A stretch of 64,000 nt of DNA from Calendula officinalis (Eukaryota > Streptophyta > Magnoliopsida > Asterales > Asteraceae), in contig OY970820.1 of assembly GCA_963853835.1 (NCBI GenBank), positions 79,852,909 to 79,916,908 on the forward strand, in the 5' to 3' direction. Numbering within the stretch: the stretch's first letter is position 1; the number at the start of each line of letters is the position of its first letter. Shown piece after piece: positions 36,501 to 47,747 of this stretch. The translations under genes and the position numbers were made by a program. The notes under the pieces were generated by a model. That model did not search any database. It saw nothing but the letters and a program-made list of their open reading frames with translations, and was not told the origin of the DNA.

Positions 36501-38205
36501 AACATTTTCTTGCCTTAATTGCGGTTAACAAGTTTGGCATACGATGCCTCTTTTCCCCATAAATGTACACTTTTTCATTTTCGGGAGATTTAATCGACAC
36601 TAATTTCCTTCCACATAAAATCTTGGCTTGGTGGATTCCCAACCAATCCATCCCAATAATTACATCAAAAGCCTTAATTCCCATAGGCATCAAATCAACC
36701 TTAAACTTCTTGTTATCGATTTCCAACTCACAATTTCTATAGACATGTTGAACCATAGAGGTTTTCCCATCGGCTACTTCTATTTCATACAATTCATCAA
36801 GTAATTCTAGTGGAACCTTAAACTTAGCACCAAATTCATGAGACACGAAAACATAAGTAGAACCCGAATCAATCAATACATAAGTGGGTATGGAGTTTAT
36901 GAATAAGGTACCTGAGACGACATCATGAGTCTCCTTGGCTTCTTCACGTGTGAGTTGGAAGGCACGACCTTTGACCTTCATCGGCTCCGGTTTCTTGTGA
37001 GCGGTTGACACCAACGTTTCGGTTCCTTTCTTCGGGCAAACATTACTATAGTGCCCCTTCTCATGACATGAGAAACATTCCACTTCATCAAGGCTTTTAA
37101 CCTTGCAATCTCTAGCCTTGTGGCCAAAACGACCACATTTGAAACAACCATTGGAATCCGCCTTACACTCACCCTTGTGGTCCCTACCACACTTCTTACA
37201 TCCACCAACACTTCCTTGTTTTGACCCGCTCGGGGCAAACTTGCTTTTCTTGGATGACCCCGAAAAACCTTCAAACTTCCTCTTCTCATTACCAACCGAT
37301 CTCTCTTGCACTCTTCTCTTGCTAACTTTTTCGACACTTCGGGCGACATTGATCGCCTCATCAAGAGTGGTTGCCCTCTTCACTTCGAGCTCATAATCCC
37401 ATGGTAACCCATTGGCAAACCGAACCACACGACTACGTTCGGTTGGGTAAGTACTTGACACAAACGGGAGGTATCCCGTGAACTTCTTGGTATACTCATC
37501 CAAGGTCAAATTGCCTTTCTTGAAGTGCAAGAACTCTTCCAACAACTCCTCCAACTCCCTTTCGGGGCAATACTTCTCCTTGAGTCTCCTAGTGAACTCA
37601 TCCCACGACATCTTGTAAATGGCTTTCTTCCCCAAGGTTTCATACACGGTGTCCCACCATGTAAGAGCATCATCTTTGAACAAACGTGAGGCATAAGTCA
37701 CCATATCTTCCTCCTTGCACTTACTACTTTCAAGCACACGTTCCGTCTCTCGAATCCATTGAACCGTCACTTTCGGTTCCGTACTCCCGAGATAGAAGTC
37801 GGGACGGCAAGCAAGGAATGTCTTGTAAGAACATCCTTCACGTTCAATCTTTCTCTCTTCACCACTTTCCCCATTGGAGGATTTCTCGGTCGGGTTGGTG
37901 TTCCCCGTTGACTTAGTCTTAGTGAGTTGAGGGGAATCTTCACCTTCCTCCCTCTCCTCCTCGAAAAGACGTTCCTCCTCCTCTCTTTCCTCATCATCAA
38001 CTCCTAAGTTCAACCGGTCATTTATGATCCGGTTAACATCTTGTTGCATCACATTTCTCATATTAGTGAGCATGGATTGAATGGCCTCCATTGTTACCGG
38101 GGTATGGTTATTCCCGATACCCGAGTTGGCCAATCCATTCCCGTCTTGATTCAAATTCGAAGCTTGTTCCCCATCCAACAATCGACCACTTCTCGTTCTA
38201 GCCAT
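33580..38205 (-). CDS. Tekay gag-pol polyprotein with chromodomain
   Basis: An open frame of 1541 residues from ATG at 38205 (MARTRSGRLLDGEQ). In order: gag capsid domain (WWDTVYETL, about residue 185); three Cys/His knuckles, two of them CX2CX4HX4C (CFKCGRFGHKARDC, CFSCHEKGHYSNVC); protease VLIDSGST; reverse transcriptase with IDLRSGYHQ, VMPFGLTNAP and FIDDILIFS; RNase H YSDASNKGLGCVL and YTDHKSLKY; integrase with HHCC zinc finger (HPGSTKTYQDLKKIYWWPGM, CATCAQVK) and catalytic D, D, E in MDFIVGLP, SDRDARFTS and DGQSERTIQ; and a C-terminal chromodomain-like end (VLVKWKHSHGPNLTWE). Frame and key residues look intact. Tekay/Del chromoviruses use the chromodomain to target heterochromatin. Confidence 0.97.
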   Translation of the reverse strand: MARTRSGRLLDGEQASNLNQDGNGLANSGIGNNHTPVTMEAIQSMLTNMRNVMQQDVNRIINDRLNLGVDDEEREEEERLFEEEREEGEDSPQLTKTKSTGNTNPTEKSSNGESGEERKIEREGCSYKTFLACRPDFYLGSTEPKVTVQWIRETERVLESSKCKEEDMVTYASRLFKDDALTWWDTVYETLGKKAIYKMSWDEFTRRLKEKYCPERELEELLEEFLHFKKGNLTLDEYTKKFTGYLPFVSSTYPTERSRVVRFANGLPWDYELEVKRATTLDEAINVARSVEKVSKRRVQERSVGNEKRKFEGFSGSSKKSKFAPSGSKQGSVGGCKKCGRDHKGECKADSNGCFKCGRFGHKARDCKVKSLDEVECFSCHEKGHYSNVCPKKGTETLVSTAHKKPEPMKVKGRAFQLTREEAKETHDVVSGTLFINSIPTYVLIDSGSTYVFVSHEFGAKFKVPLELLDELYEIEVADGKTSMVQHVYRNCELEIDNKKFKVDLMPMGIKAFDVIIGMDWLGIHQAKILCGRKLVSIKSPENEKVYIYGEKRHRMPNLLTAIKARKCLAKGCASFIAYVLDGRKEKKSVENVKIIRDFPEVFPDDLPGLPPERQIEFRIDLVPGATPIARAPYRLTPTEMRELMAQLQDLLDKGFIRPSSSPWGAPVLFVKKKDGSMRMCIDYRELNKMTIKNRYPLPRIDDLFDQLQGADYFSKIDLRSGYHQVRVKEGDTEKTAFRTRYGHYEFLVMPFGLTNAPAIFMDLMNRVCKPFLDKFLIVFIDDILIFSKTEEEHEDHLRQTLEVLKREKLYAKFSKCEFWLREVQFLGHVVSRSGIKVDPSKIEAVKNWEAPKTPTEVRSSLGLAGYYRRFIEDFSRVAVPLTRLTRKDVKFDWGEKQESAFALLKEKLCNAPILTLPDGMEDFVVYSDASNKGLGCVLMQRGKVIAYASRQLKNAEERYTTHDLELAAIIFALKIWRHYLYGTRCILYTDHKSLKYVFTQKDLNMRQRRWIELISDYDCEIVYHEGKANVVADALSRKVYEKPVKAKLMRIDVVCSFIESIKTAQVEVMGKDEYRQERLGKNQIFEENGQGLKTVNGRIWVPKFGGNRKVLLNDAHKSKYSIHPGSTKTYQDLKKIYWWPGMKSRVAKYISKCATCAQVKAEHQVPYGVAQSLQVPAGKWNDITMDFIVGLPKTSRNHDAIWVIVDRLTKSALFLAIRETMPLEKLAKLYVGEVVRLHGVPLSIVSDRDARFTSRFWRSLQEELGTKLRLSTTYHPQTDGQSERTIQTVEDMLRSCVLDFSGKWDEHLPLVEFSYNNSYHSTIKMPPFEALYGRKCRTPSCWLEAGETKLTGPEIVKITNEKIGIIQRNMKVAQDRQRSYSGLKKRPYDLNVGDMVMLKVSPWKGVMRFGKKGKLSPRYVGPFRILKRVGLQAFKLELPPELQGVHDTFHVSNLKKFVGEVENIIPLQDLRVDAPNRLIEEPEAILEAQTKKLRNKEIELVLVKWKHSHGPNLTWEVKDEMKKRYPDFVDYETIPRTESS

Positions 38206-38413
38206 CTTACTATAATAAGATGTCAACCCAATTAGAATCCAATAAGTTGACTAAAAAGTCAAAATTAAACATAAGAATAGCTCGAAATTAAACAATTCCC
38301 TCAATGGTCAACCCTAATCCTTAAAGGTCAACCTAACTTCCTATAGAACATAATGTCCCAAAAGCAAAGTCTAAGTCTAGGGTGGGTAACCAACCTAATT
38401 CACTTAGACTAAT

Positions 38414-38425
38414 GCTCTGATACCA
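38414..38425 (-). other. Primer binding site of the Tekay element
   Basis: GCTCTGATACCA on plus is the complement of TGGTATCAGAGC, three bases inside the 38429-40224 LTR. Next to it the leader (38206-38413) carries several GTCAA/TTGAC boxes. Confidence 0.95.
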
Positions 38426-38428
38426 AGT

Positions 38429-40224
38429 TGTAACACACCGATTTTCAACCCAAATTAAAACTTTTAAAACAAAGGTTTAAGTCTTTACAAACCGAATATA
38501 AAAATATGGTTTAACTAAAACATTTGGAATAATTAGTAAGTATCAAAACCGGTGTTACAAATATATCAAAACTATAGTCTAGGGAATTAAATAAGTACAC
38601 CGAGCTAATCCATCCAAATGCTAACTACGGGCCGCCTAATCTTTTGCTCCCGAACCTGGGTACATAGTCAAAGTAAACGTAGTACGTGAGACAAATATTG
38701 TCTCGTGAGAAACATGGGTTTTTGACCCGGTTAGAAAATAATTTGCAATAAAATAATAACTAACAATTATCAAATTGCACATAGACAATCAATCTCTAAG
38801 GCTTGCCATAAGCCAAACACATACGTAACGGGCCTCCCCTAAACAACTCCCCCGATATGGGTTATCTAGGTAAACTCCCCCGTTTCCGGGTTATCTATTT
38901 GCTCCCCCGATTTCCGGGTTATCTCAAACTCCCCCGTTTCCGGGTTATCTATTTCTCGACATACTACTCTTGCGCAGGGTGGTACCGCCCCAAGTAGTAG
39001 CCACTAACTCCCCCAACTTGTGTGGGTTATCTAGGATCCAATCGATTAGCTACCACATAACAAATCATCAACTTGGGTCAAGCCCATATCACAACTCAAT
39101 CATACTAGTGGTAACTAAACAACAAGTTCACAACACAATTCAATTCATTTCAATTAAATTAAATCATACTCTATCAATTCAATCTTTTCTTTATTAAAAT
39201 ATTTATCTAATAAAGACTCTAAAATCATTTCAATTCATAAACAAGGTTTACTATGTACTCAGAAAATATCACATGTACTCACTTTAGCAATGCTATCCAC
39301 AATTGTGTTCAACAACACAATCCTTACTTCCAAATTGAGGAAGTACTTCCAATCTCAAGGTCTTCTTGACCTAACATCAATATCAATACAAAATCTAGTT
39401 ATAATCCATAACTAGCTACTAAGTAGCCCATCTAAACATTCCCAACCACCAAGTTCATACAACTTGGTGGAATCTCAAACCCTAGTTCAAGATTTTCCAT
39501 CATCAATCACAAATCTAACTTGTACACATTGATTACAAGTCCATAAGGAGTGTTTTACACTCATGAAAGTTCATCTTCCCCAAAGATGATATGGTGGGTT
39601 CCCAAAACCACCATTGTTACCCATACCAAGCTCAAAATGAAGGTAACTAAGTGAAATAAGCAAGAATTCTTACCCTTGATGCTTAAATCCTTCAAGAAGA
39701 TGAAGATTTGAGCTCCTTAGCTCCAAAAACCGCCCAAATGCTCTCAAAAACGGCTGCTATAAGTCTAGGGTTCGTAGGTGTTATGAGCCCTAGCTTCTAC
39801 ACTACTTTATATACTCCAGACAGCCCTCGCGCCACGCTCGCGTTTGGCTCGCGCCGCGAGGTGACGCGGGATGTCCTCTTGGTCGCCGCAGGAAGCCCGA
39901 CTTCGCGCCCCGCTCGCGCCGAGTTCGCGCCGCGAACAAAACGCGAGCTCGACGCGAATTGCTCGCGTCTGATATCTGATCTTGCTGTTTGAACTCGCGA
40001 CTGACTCGCGACTGCCTCGCGCCGCGAGGTCTGTCTGGGTCAGTTTCTTGCCTTTTAAACTTGTTTCCATCCAAGTCTTGACCCATACTTGGTTACACCA
40101 AGTCCCAAACATCCCAATACTCGATAGAACACAAACCGAAATGTAAACTAACATAAATAACGAAAATTCACATAAATCCCGAATAATTACACGAAATGAA
40201 AAACGTAAAATTACGGTCGTTACA
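38429..40224 (-). repeat. 5' LTR (minus orientation) of the Tekay element
   Basis: Identical to the other LTR except for about 7 substitutions, mostly transitions. The CpG-rich block lies at 39823-40027. The candidate leader intron spans 39282-38656. Confidence 0.95.
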
Positions 40225-40229
40225 GATAT

Positions 40230-43200
40230 GTTGCTTTTGGAGAAAATCCAAGAGGCGGTAAGATTACAGGTAAAGGTACAGTATCAAATGGTAAGATCAC
40301 TTTTGATGATGTCTTTTATGTTGCTGAGCGTAAATATAATCTGGTTAGTGTCTCACAAGTCTGTGATAAGAAGAACAAAATTCTTTTTACAGATGTAGAG
40401 TGCATCATTCTTTCTCCTGATTTTATTTTAGATGAAAAATTTGTTGTTTTAAGAACACCAAGGAGAAACAATGTGTATTGCCTGGATATAGGGGGAGAAT
40501 TCATTTATTCAAATGAAATCAACTGCTTTATATCTAAGGCAAACACAAATGAATCAGAACTCTGGCATAGAAGGATGTGTCACACAAATTTTAAAAATAT
40601 GAACAATTTAGTCAAAACGAATCTGGTAGTTGGTTTACCACAAAAAGAATTTATGTGTGATAATCATTGTGTTGCCTGCCTAAAAGGTAAACAACACAAG
40701 ACTTCTCATAAGACCAAAGAAATCAATTCTATTTCTAATCCTTTGCTGCTCTTACATATGAACCTTTTTTGACCTACAAATGTAATGAGTATTGGAAAGA
40801 AACAATATTGTCTTGTTATTACTGATGATTTTTCCAGATATACTTGGGTCTTCTTTCTTAGGACCAAAGATGAAACAAGTGAGATCATAAAGAATCTAAT
40901 TGTAAAGCTGGAAAATACAAGAGATCTCAAAGTGAAAGCAATCAGATGTGATAATGGCACAGAATTTAAAAATACTAATCTAATTGACTTCTGTGATCTT
41001 AAGGGTATTGACAGGCAGTACAGTTCACCAAGAACTCCACAACAAAATGGTGTAGCTGAAAGAAGAAATAGAACCATCATTGAAGCAACCAGATCTATGC
41101 TTGCAGATTCAAAATTACCAATAACGTTTTGGGCTGAAGCTGTTAATACTGCTTGTTATGTTCAGAACAGAGTATTAATAGTTAAGCCTCACTTTAAAAC
41201 ACCTTATGAACTTTTCAATAAAAGAAAACCATCAATAAGTTTCTTAAAATCATTTGGTTGTCCTTGTACTATTTTAATTACAAGAGAACAAATTGGTAAG
41301 TTTGACTGCAAAGCAGATGATGGAATACTTGTAGGATACTCAACTCAAAGCAAATCTTATAGAATATTCAACAAAAGGCTAAGGATCATTGAAGAAAGTG
41401 TAAGTGTATCCTTTAATGAAAATCTGATGAATGAACAGGGAAATGGTCCAGATTGGTTGTTTAACATTGATAATCTAACCAAATCTTTTGATGTTAATTA
41501 TGTGTATAATACAGGAGATTCAAACAATCAAAGCCAACAAGGAGAACCATCATCAAGGGGCAGCCAAGAAATAATGAAATATATCTTAGTTAATACTGAT
41601 CCCACAGTTGATACTGAGGACAGTAGTAACTCTGATAACCCTAATATCATTGACACCAGTAACAACACCAACTCTGAAGATACTACTGATCCCAGTAGTA
41701 ACTCTGAACCTCAGAGATTTGATGATGAACTACACAACAATGATGTCAGTAAGAACAATGACCCACCTGAGGTCAATGAAGAAAATGTTACTACTGACAC
41801 CAGTAGCAATGAAGAATCTCCACAAAATACAATCAATCAAGAAGAAACATGGACAGATGCACAAATCCCTGAATCAAATGAGTCAAACCTAGACAGTCAA
41901 ATTCATGTTGACAGAGTTCCAGGAACCAGAACTGAAAAGAATCATCCTTTGGACTTAGTTCTAAGTGATGTCAACTCAAACATGCAGACAAGAAGCAAAT
42001 TTAATTCATCATTAAATTCAAATGTTTGTAACATTAGTCTAATATCTAATGAATGCATGTATGAATGTTTTCTGTCACAGGAGGAACCTAAGAAGATTCA
42101 ACGAGCTATGAAAGACTCAAACTGGATCATAGCAATGCAAGAAGAACTTCTTCAATTCAAACTACAAGCTGTATGGACTCTTGTACCTCTACCAAAAGGA
42201 AAAAGGCCCATTGGAACAAGATGGATCTTTAGAAACAAAAATGATGAAAGAGGTATAGTAATCAAAAACAAAGCAAGACTTGTAGCCCAAGGATACACAC
42301 AAGAAGAAGGTATTGACTATGATGAAGTATATGCACCTGTTGCCAGAATTGAAGCAATAAGAATATTTCTGGCATATGCTTCATACAAGAAATTTAAATT
42401 CTACCAAATGGATGTGAAAAGTGCCTTCCTATATGGGAAAATTGAAGAAGAAGTGTATGTATGTCAACCTCCTGGATTTGAAGATCCAGAACATGATGAC
42501 TATGTGTACAAGCTAGACAAAGCTCTATATGGCCTTCATCAGGCACCAAGAGCTTGGTATGACACATTATCATCATATCTACTGAAGAACAATTTCAAGA
42601 GAGGTGCCATTGACAAAACATTTTTCACAAGAAAGGTCAAAGATGATATACTATTGGTCCAAATATATGTAGATGATATCATCTTTGGATCAACAAATGA
42701 TCTACTGTGCAAAGAATTTGAAGAGCTGATGCAGATCAAGTTCAAGATGAGCTCAATGGGTCCAATGAACTTCTTTCTTGGACTACAAATCAATCAAAGA
42801 TCAGATGGTATTTTGATCAACCAATCAAAGTATGTTAGAGACATTTTGGAGAAATTTGCAATGAAAGACAGCAAAAGTGCAAGCACACCAATGGAAACTC
42901 ACAAACACCTACATCCTGATGTTGAGGGGGAGGATGTAGATGAACATCTTTACAGATCTATGATAGGTTCTTTAATGTATCTAACTGCATCAAGACCTGA
43001 CATTATGTATAGTGTTTGTGTATGTGCCAGGTATCAAGCAAGACCTAAGGAACTACACTTGCAAGCTGTCAAAAGAATCTTTAGATACTTGAAGGGAAAA
43101 CCTTCTCTTGGTCTTTGGTATCCACATGCATCACCATTTGAACTCATAGCCTACACAGATAGTGACTATGGTGGTGAATGTCAAGATAGGAAATCTACTA

Positions 43201-43590
43201 CTGGTGGATGTCAATTCTTTGGATCAAGATTGGTGTCATGGCAATGCAAGAAACAAACCAATGTTTCAACATCAACTGCTGAAGCAGAGTATGTAGCTGC
43301 ATCTGCTTGTTGTGCTCAAGTTCTGTGGATTCAAAATCAACTCCTAGACTTTGGTATATCTATTCTTAAAACTCCTATTTTTATTGATAATCAAAGTGCT
43401 ATCAGTATTGTTAATAATCCAGTAAAACATTCAAAAACAAAACACATTGAAATAAGATTCCACTTTATAAGAGATTGTATGAAAAGAAATTAATCAAGGT
43501 AGAGAAAATTCATACTGATAATCAATTAGCAGGTCTTTTTACAAAAGCATTTGATGTAGGGAGATTCAGCTTCTTGGTTAGCAGTATTGG
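40230..43590 (+). pseudogene. Copia pol: rest of protease, integrase, RT, RNase H
   Basis: The frame resumes from 31771. It holds the pre-integrase WHRRMCHTNF and zinc-binding CVACLKGKQH. A TGA at about 40771 stops it in HMNLF*PTN, where G is usual. The integrase core (ITDDFSRYTW, RCDNGTEF, NGVAERRN), a Ser/Asn/Thr-rich linker (about 41500-41950) full of TACTGAT-type motifs, and RT (VYAPVARIEA, FYQMDVKSAFLYG, IYVDDIIFGS) follow. RNase H has TDSDYGG, STAEAEYVA and IDNQSAI. Near 43478 a single-base change shifts the frame; the normal end (TDNQLAGLFTKAF) is in another frame to about 43590. This copy cannot make an intact pol. Confidence 0.9.
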
Positions 43591-43667
43591 AATGATTTTA
43601 ATAAATTAATTCACAAAAGAATATCAAATGTAAAGTTTTGTAACTTTTATATAGTTATAAGTATGTT

Positions 43668-43809
43668 TTACTACTGGTTATTTATTACTACTGATCGTGT
43701 GTTACTACTACAATATAGTACTGATAGGGTTTTTCAGTAGAATTAGGTTAAGTATAGAAACAATGGTTACTACTGATGTTTCTACTACTGACACTTAGTT
43801 ACTACTGAT
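43668..43809 (+). promoter_or_regulatory. Cluster of seven TTACTACTGAT-type motifs before an internal TATA box
   Basis: Motifs start at 43668, 43685, 43702, 43717, 43767, 43783 and 43799, with an inverted CAGTAG at 43735. The cluster is non-coding, lies between pol and the extra ORF, and ends 110 bp before TATAAATAG at 43919-43927. The LTR has a matching arrangement. Confidence 0.7.
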
Positions 43810-43918
43810 CGACCGTTATCTGTAAAATACATAAATTACCATACTGACCCTCATGAAAATAGCCGTTGGGTTATTATTCGAAGGACATTTCGGTCATTTT
43901 GCATGTAAAATCGAAAAA

Positions 43919-44116
43919 TATAAATAGCAGAGTGTGATTAGTTTAGCCTTATCTTCTCCTCGATTTGATAAACCCTACACTAAACCCTAATCACTGCAAA
44001 TTCCGATCAAAACCCTGCATCAGTATCAACTAAATTCCTTCCACAAATCCGAAATTCTTGCAAAAGCGACTGAACTTTCGGTAAAATTTTCATCTCCAAA
44101 GATCAAAATTACTCAA
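43919..44116 (+). promoter_or_regulatory. Internal promoter and leader of the extra ORF (predicted)
   Basis: TATAAATAG at 43919-43927, then a pyrimidine-rich start region and a leader with AAACCCTAC and AAACCCTAA telo-box-like sequences (about 43972-43992). The first downstream ATG is 44117. This is the layout of an ordinary plant gene promoter and is unexpected inside an LTR retrotransposon. Confidence 0.6.
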
Positions 44117-47100
44117 ATGGCAACCCTAAAATCTCTTACAGTCAAAATCAATCTCAAATATTCAGAATTCCACAACATGTGTGCCTTCTTAAGAATTCTT
44201 GATAGCACAAAGGACTTTCGTCCTATCGTTATGTTCCTGAAGAACTCTCATATCAAGTTTGCTTTAACAATCAATCCCAGGGCATATGAACAACATCTTA
44301 TTGACTTCTGGACAAATGCTGAACGAATTGAAGATTCCAATATGTCCAAGATCAAATCTGTTGTAGATGGAAAATCCATCATCATCACTGAACAATCAAT
44401 CAGACATCATCTTCAACTCAATGTGAATCAGGTATGTTCTCTTTACCTAAGGAAGATCTTGTTGATACTTTACAAAAAATGGGGCATGAAGGAAGACTAG
44501 ACATAGTCACTTTTCAAAAATGTCTTCTTTCACCTCAATGGAAATTTTTAGTACATACTGTTCAACATTGTATCTCTCCTAAAAGGAGTACTTGGAATGA
44601 GTTCAACAAGTCAATAGCTTCTGCTGTTGTTTGTTTGAGCACAGGACAAGTATTCAATTTTTCAAACATGATCTTTAAGGGAATGCTTGGAAATCTATCA
44701 TCTTCAAAAATTTTAATGTATCCAAGATTCCTAACCCATATTATTAACTGGGAACTTCAAAATCTTTCAACACCTAAAAACATTTTTGTTACACCTGAAT
44801 TAAATAAAAAGGTGTATTCTAATATGAGAAAACAGTTTAAATTTTCTGGAAAGGTTACTCCTCTGGTCCAAAACATGATCTATGATCAACCCCCAACAGG
44901 AGAAGGTTCAAGTCACCCCCTTGAACTCCAACCAACTCCATCACTAAATATTGCCCAAACAGAACCCATTCAGTCCACTCAAATAAATGAACCACCAGAT
45001 GTCCTGAATGTGTCCCAGGTACGTGATATCAATCCCCAGAGTGCTACTCTTCACTCTGAGGAAGACCAGACCATTGCCAAACAAATTTCTAAAACTTACA
45101 AAAGGAAGAAAACTTCCTTAAAGGACACCAGGGGACCAATTAAGTCAAACCCCAGACTTCAAGAGTTGTCCTCCAAGGAGGAGAGAGGGCATGAGGAAAG
45201 GGCTCTCACTACTGATGCCCCAAAGGTGGATGCACAGGCTAGTGAGAACATCATTAGGACCCAGACCTTGGCAACTCTAAGTGATTACTCATCTTTTGAG
45301 GCAGCACTAAGAGGACCCCGGTGCCAAGAAACCACAAGGGGGGGCACTACTGCTTCTTCTAGGAAGAAGAGTGTGTCCAAACAACCCAATTTATCACCAA
45401 GAAGTGATAAGGGTAGAAAGAAACAACCTGAGTTGACGGATAGGATGGAAAACCTTCAAACCAATGTACCAAATGAGCCCAATGATCCACCCAAATGGGC
45501 TGAGGGCAGTATTAAACGAACTCAATTGACGGATAGGAAGGAAAACCTTAAAACCACTGTACAAAATTGTCTGAATATACTGAACAACCAAGGGAAAACC
45601 ATGACCTACATGAAGCACTACATCAATACTCTGAACAGAAGACAGAAGAGGTTCGAGTATATGCTTCAAAAGCAATCCAATTTGATCAGAAAATTAAAAA
45701 GGAAGATTGCAGATAGTGAGGCTCAACATGTTGAGATCACTAAGGGGGAGAAAGATCAAATTCAAGGGATGATTGATCCATCCATAGCAGCAACAGCTCT
45801 CCTAAATCTGAAAGAGGTCCATGGTGAAACATGTCAAAGTTTTAATGAAGACCTGAACAAAGAAATGAAAAGTATGGATGAGGATATATTTGTGTCTGCA
45901 AATCAATCTCAAACAGCAGAACAAATAAACTCTCCAGTTACTACTGAGGTCATAGAAACTACTGATCCTATGGATATTACTGAGGCAAAGGATCAAGAGG
46001 TTGTTACTACTGGTCATGTTGAAGAAGTAGATACACCAGTAGTAAATGCTCCAGAAGAAGAAATCATGGATACTACTGATGCCCTAGCAGTAATAACTCC
46101 AACAACAACCTCACCAGTAGTAAATGAAAATCAACATATTGTGGTATTTGAAACAGAAATTATACCAGTAGCAACCACCTTGGTTACTACTGAAGATGAA
46201 GATGAAGAAATACCAGAAGTTCTTGAACGAGAAAAGGTTATAATTGTAACAAAACCTCAAGCACCAAAACAACCACTTGTCATACCTGACATTGATGACA
46301 ATGTAAATTGGTATGAAGTTGATGAGTGTGAGCTTCCTCCACACCCCAAGATATTACCACAAAATGAAATTCATTTATTCTCTCAATCAATTATAATATC
46401 AGAAGTTCCTGATATGAAACACATTCCACCTCCACTATCAACCTGTATTGGAAAAGGAAAAGAAATATTTAATGAAGACTATCCAAACAGAGCTCTAGGT
46501 CATTACATGGTGAATAAAATGAATCTTGTAAGAAAAGAAAGACTAGACAAATTAAAGGTGAAAAAGATCAGATATGCAAGAAAAGTTGCAAAGACTCAGG
46601 CTCTTGAAGATCAGAAAAAGTCTGAAGAAGAAAGACTGAAAAGAACAGAAAATCAAGAAACTGAGGCACCAATTCAAAATATAGAAGGAGTCCTGGTAGA
46701 AGGTCAAAAGGCAGAGTTTGAAAGACAAAGAAGAATAGAAGAAGAACATCTCAACTGCCTTGAAGACCTAGTAGCAGAATGTAAAAGAGAGAAGGCTGGT
46801 CTACCAGATGATGTTTTTGAACAAAAGAAGAAAATGATTGGCTTCTTAAAGTCAAAAGGGCACACTGCTAAGTCCTTTGGCAGAATGAAAATGATGACAA
46901 TAGTAGACAAATATTGTACTGCCAATAAGAGAGAATTAGCAGAAAGTAAAGCAGAAGAAGAAAAAGAAAAAGTCTTAATTGAAATAAATCCCACAATAAT
47001 TCTCTCCAGAACACCAACATCTGGTGAATCTTCAACAACTAAAAAGAGAAAAGAAAGTGAGCCTGAAACAGAATCAAGAAAGAAAAGAAAGCAAGAAATA

Positions 47101-47715
47101 CAAGTACTTGATTGTCCTGTTGCTCCTATTGAAGATAATCCAATTATCAATTGGAGGGTTGTTGATAATGTCATTGAAATTATAAGAGAAGATAAATCAA
47201 TTCAAAGATTTACTGGATGGAAACCAATGATCATGTCATGTAGCAGAAGTGATATTATTAAAGTACTGATCATTGGAAAGCCAAGAATGACAAAGAAATC
47301 ATGGAGGAATTCAGGAGCTGGATACTTAACCAAGATGATTGATGCTGCATTTTATCCAGACAAATATCCTGAAATATTCACAAATAAAGAAAATGTTTAT
47401 GCTTGGAATGTGCTCCCCACAGTAAACATGTACTTCTTTGAAAGATCAAGCAAAAATAGTGAATTATACTTAATGGAAAAAGAATATCCACATCCAGGAG
47501 AAACAATGTATCAGATATTCACAGATACATTCATGAAACCCTATGATGCTGTGATGTTTCAAGAAAAGTTTAATTATTTTGTTAAAAGAAACAGGAAATA
47601 TATAATAGCTCAAAGAAAATTGCAAAATCAGAGAACTATTGAAGGTAGACAAAGAAGAGCTAAATTGTTAGAAGAACAAAATAAGAAGAATGAAGAACAG
47701 AAGAAACTTGGTTAA
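44117..47715 (+). pseudogene. Extra ORF between pol and 3' LTR of the Copia element
   Basis: Two overlapping frames: 44117-44500 (127 codons, MATLKSLTVKINLKYSEF) and 44434-47715 (up to 1093 codons). By the family pattern I recall from Asteraceae proteins, they were one protein of about 1190 residues, joined near 44430 by a one-base loss. The N-terminal 300 residues form a compact domain (SPQWKFLVHT, CISPKRSTWNEF, LMYPRFLTHI). Then comes a Ser/Thr/Pro-rich, low-complexity middle with a basic, coiled-coil stretch (RQKRFEYMLQKQSNLIRKLK), Lys-rich likely nuclear signals (KKRKESEPE, SRKKRKQE), and a C-terminal domain (NPIINWRVVDN, FTGWKPMIM) with a charged tail. No signal peptide or membrane segment is visible, so it is not a typical envelope. 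Function unknown. Confidence 0.75.
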
Positions 47716-47747
47716 TTACAAATGAATTAACAAGTTTAGGGGGAGAT

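Larger units (their letters stand above)
31772..40224 (-). mobile_element. Intact Tekay-type chromovirus (Ty3/Gypsy) nested in the Copia
   Basis: LTRs of exactly 1796 bp each (31772-33567 and 38429-40224) show about 7 differences, 0.4%. A GATAT duplication flanks it at 31767-31771 and 40225-40229. On minus: a primer site complementary to tRNA-iMet (38425-38414), one uninterrupted gag-pol frame, and a purine tract AAGGGGTAGATAGT before the left LTR. Its 8453 bp are complete. Low LTR divergence and an open polyprotein indicate a recent, possibly still competent insertion. Removal of the element plus one duplication restores the Copia pol frame. Confidence 0.97.

Noticed and set aside
44434..44445. 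CAG|GTATGT in the extra ORF as a splice donor that joins the two frames
   Set aside because: No matching acceptor is needed or seen; the second frame is continuous from this very point, so a one-base loss explains it better.
44117..47715. Calling the extra ORF an envelope protein
   Set aside because: Position fits Sirevirus env-like ORFs, but I see no signal peptide, hydrophobic membrane segment or cysteine pattern.
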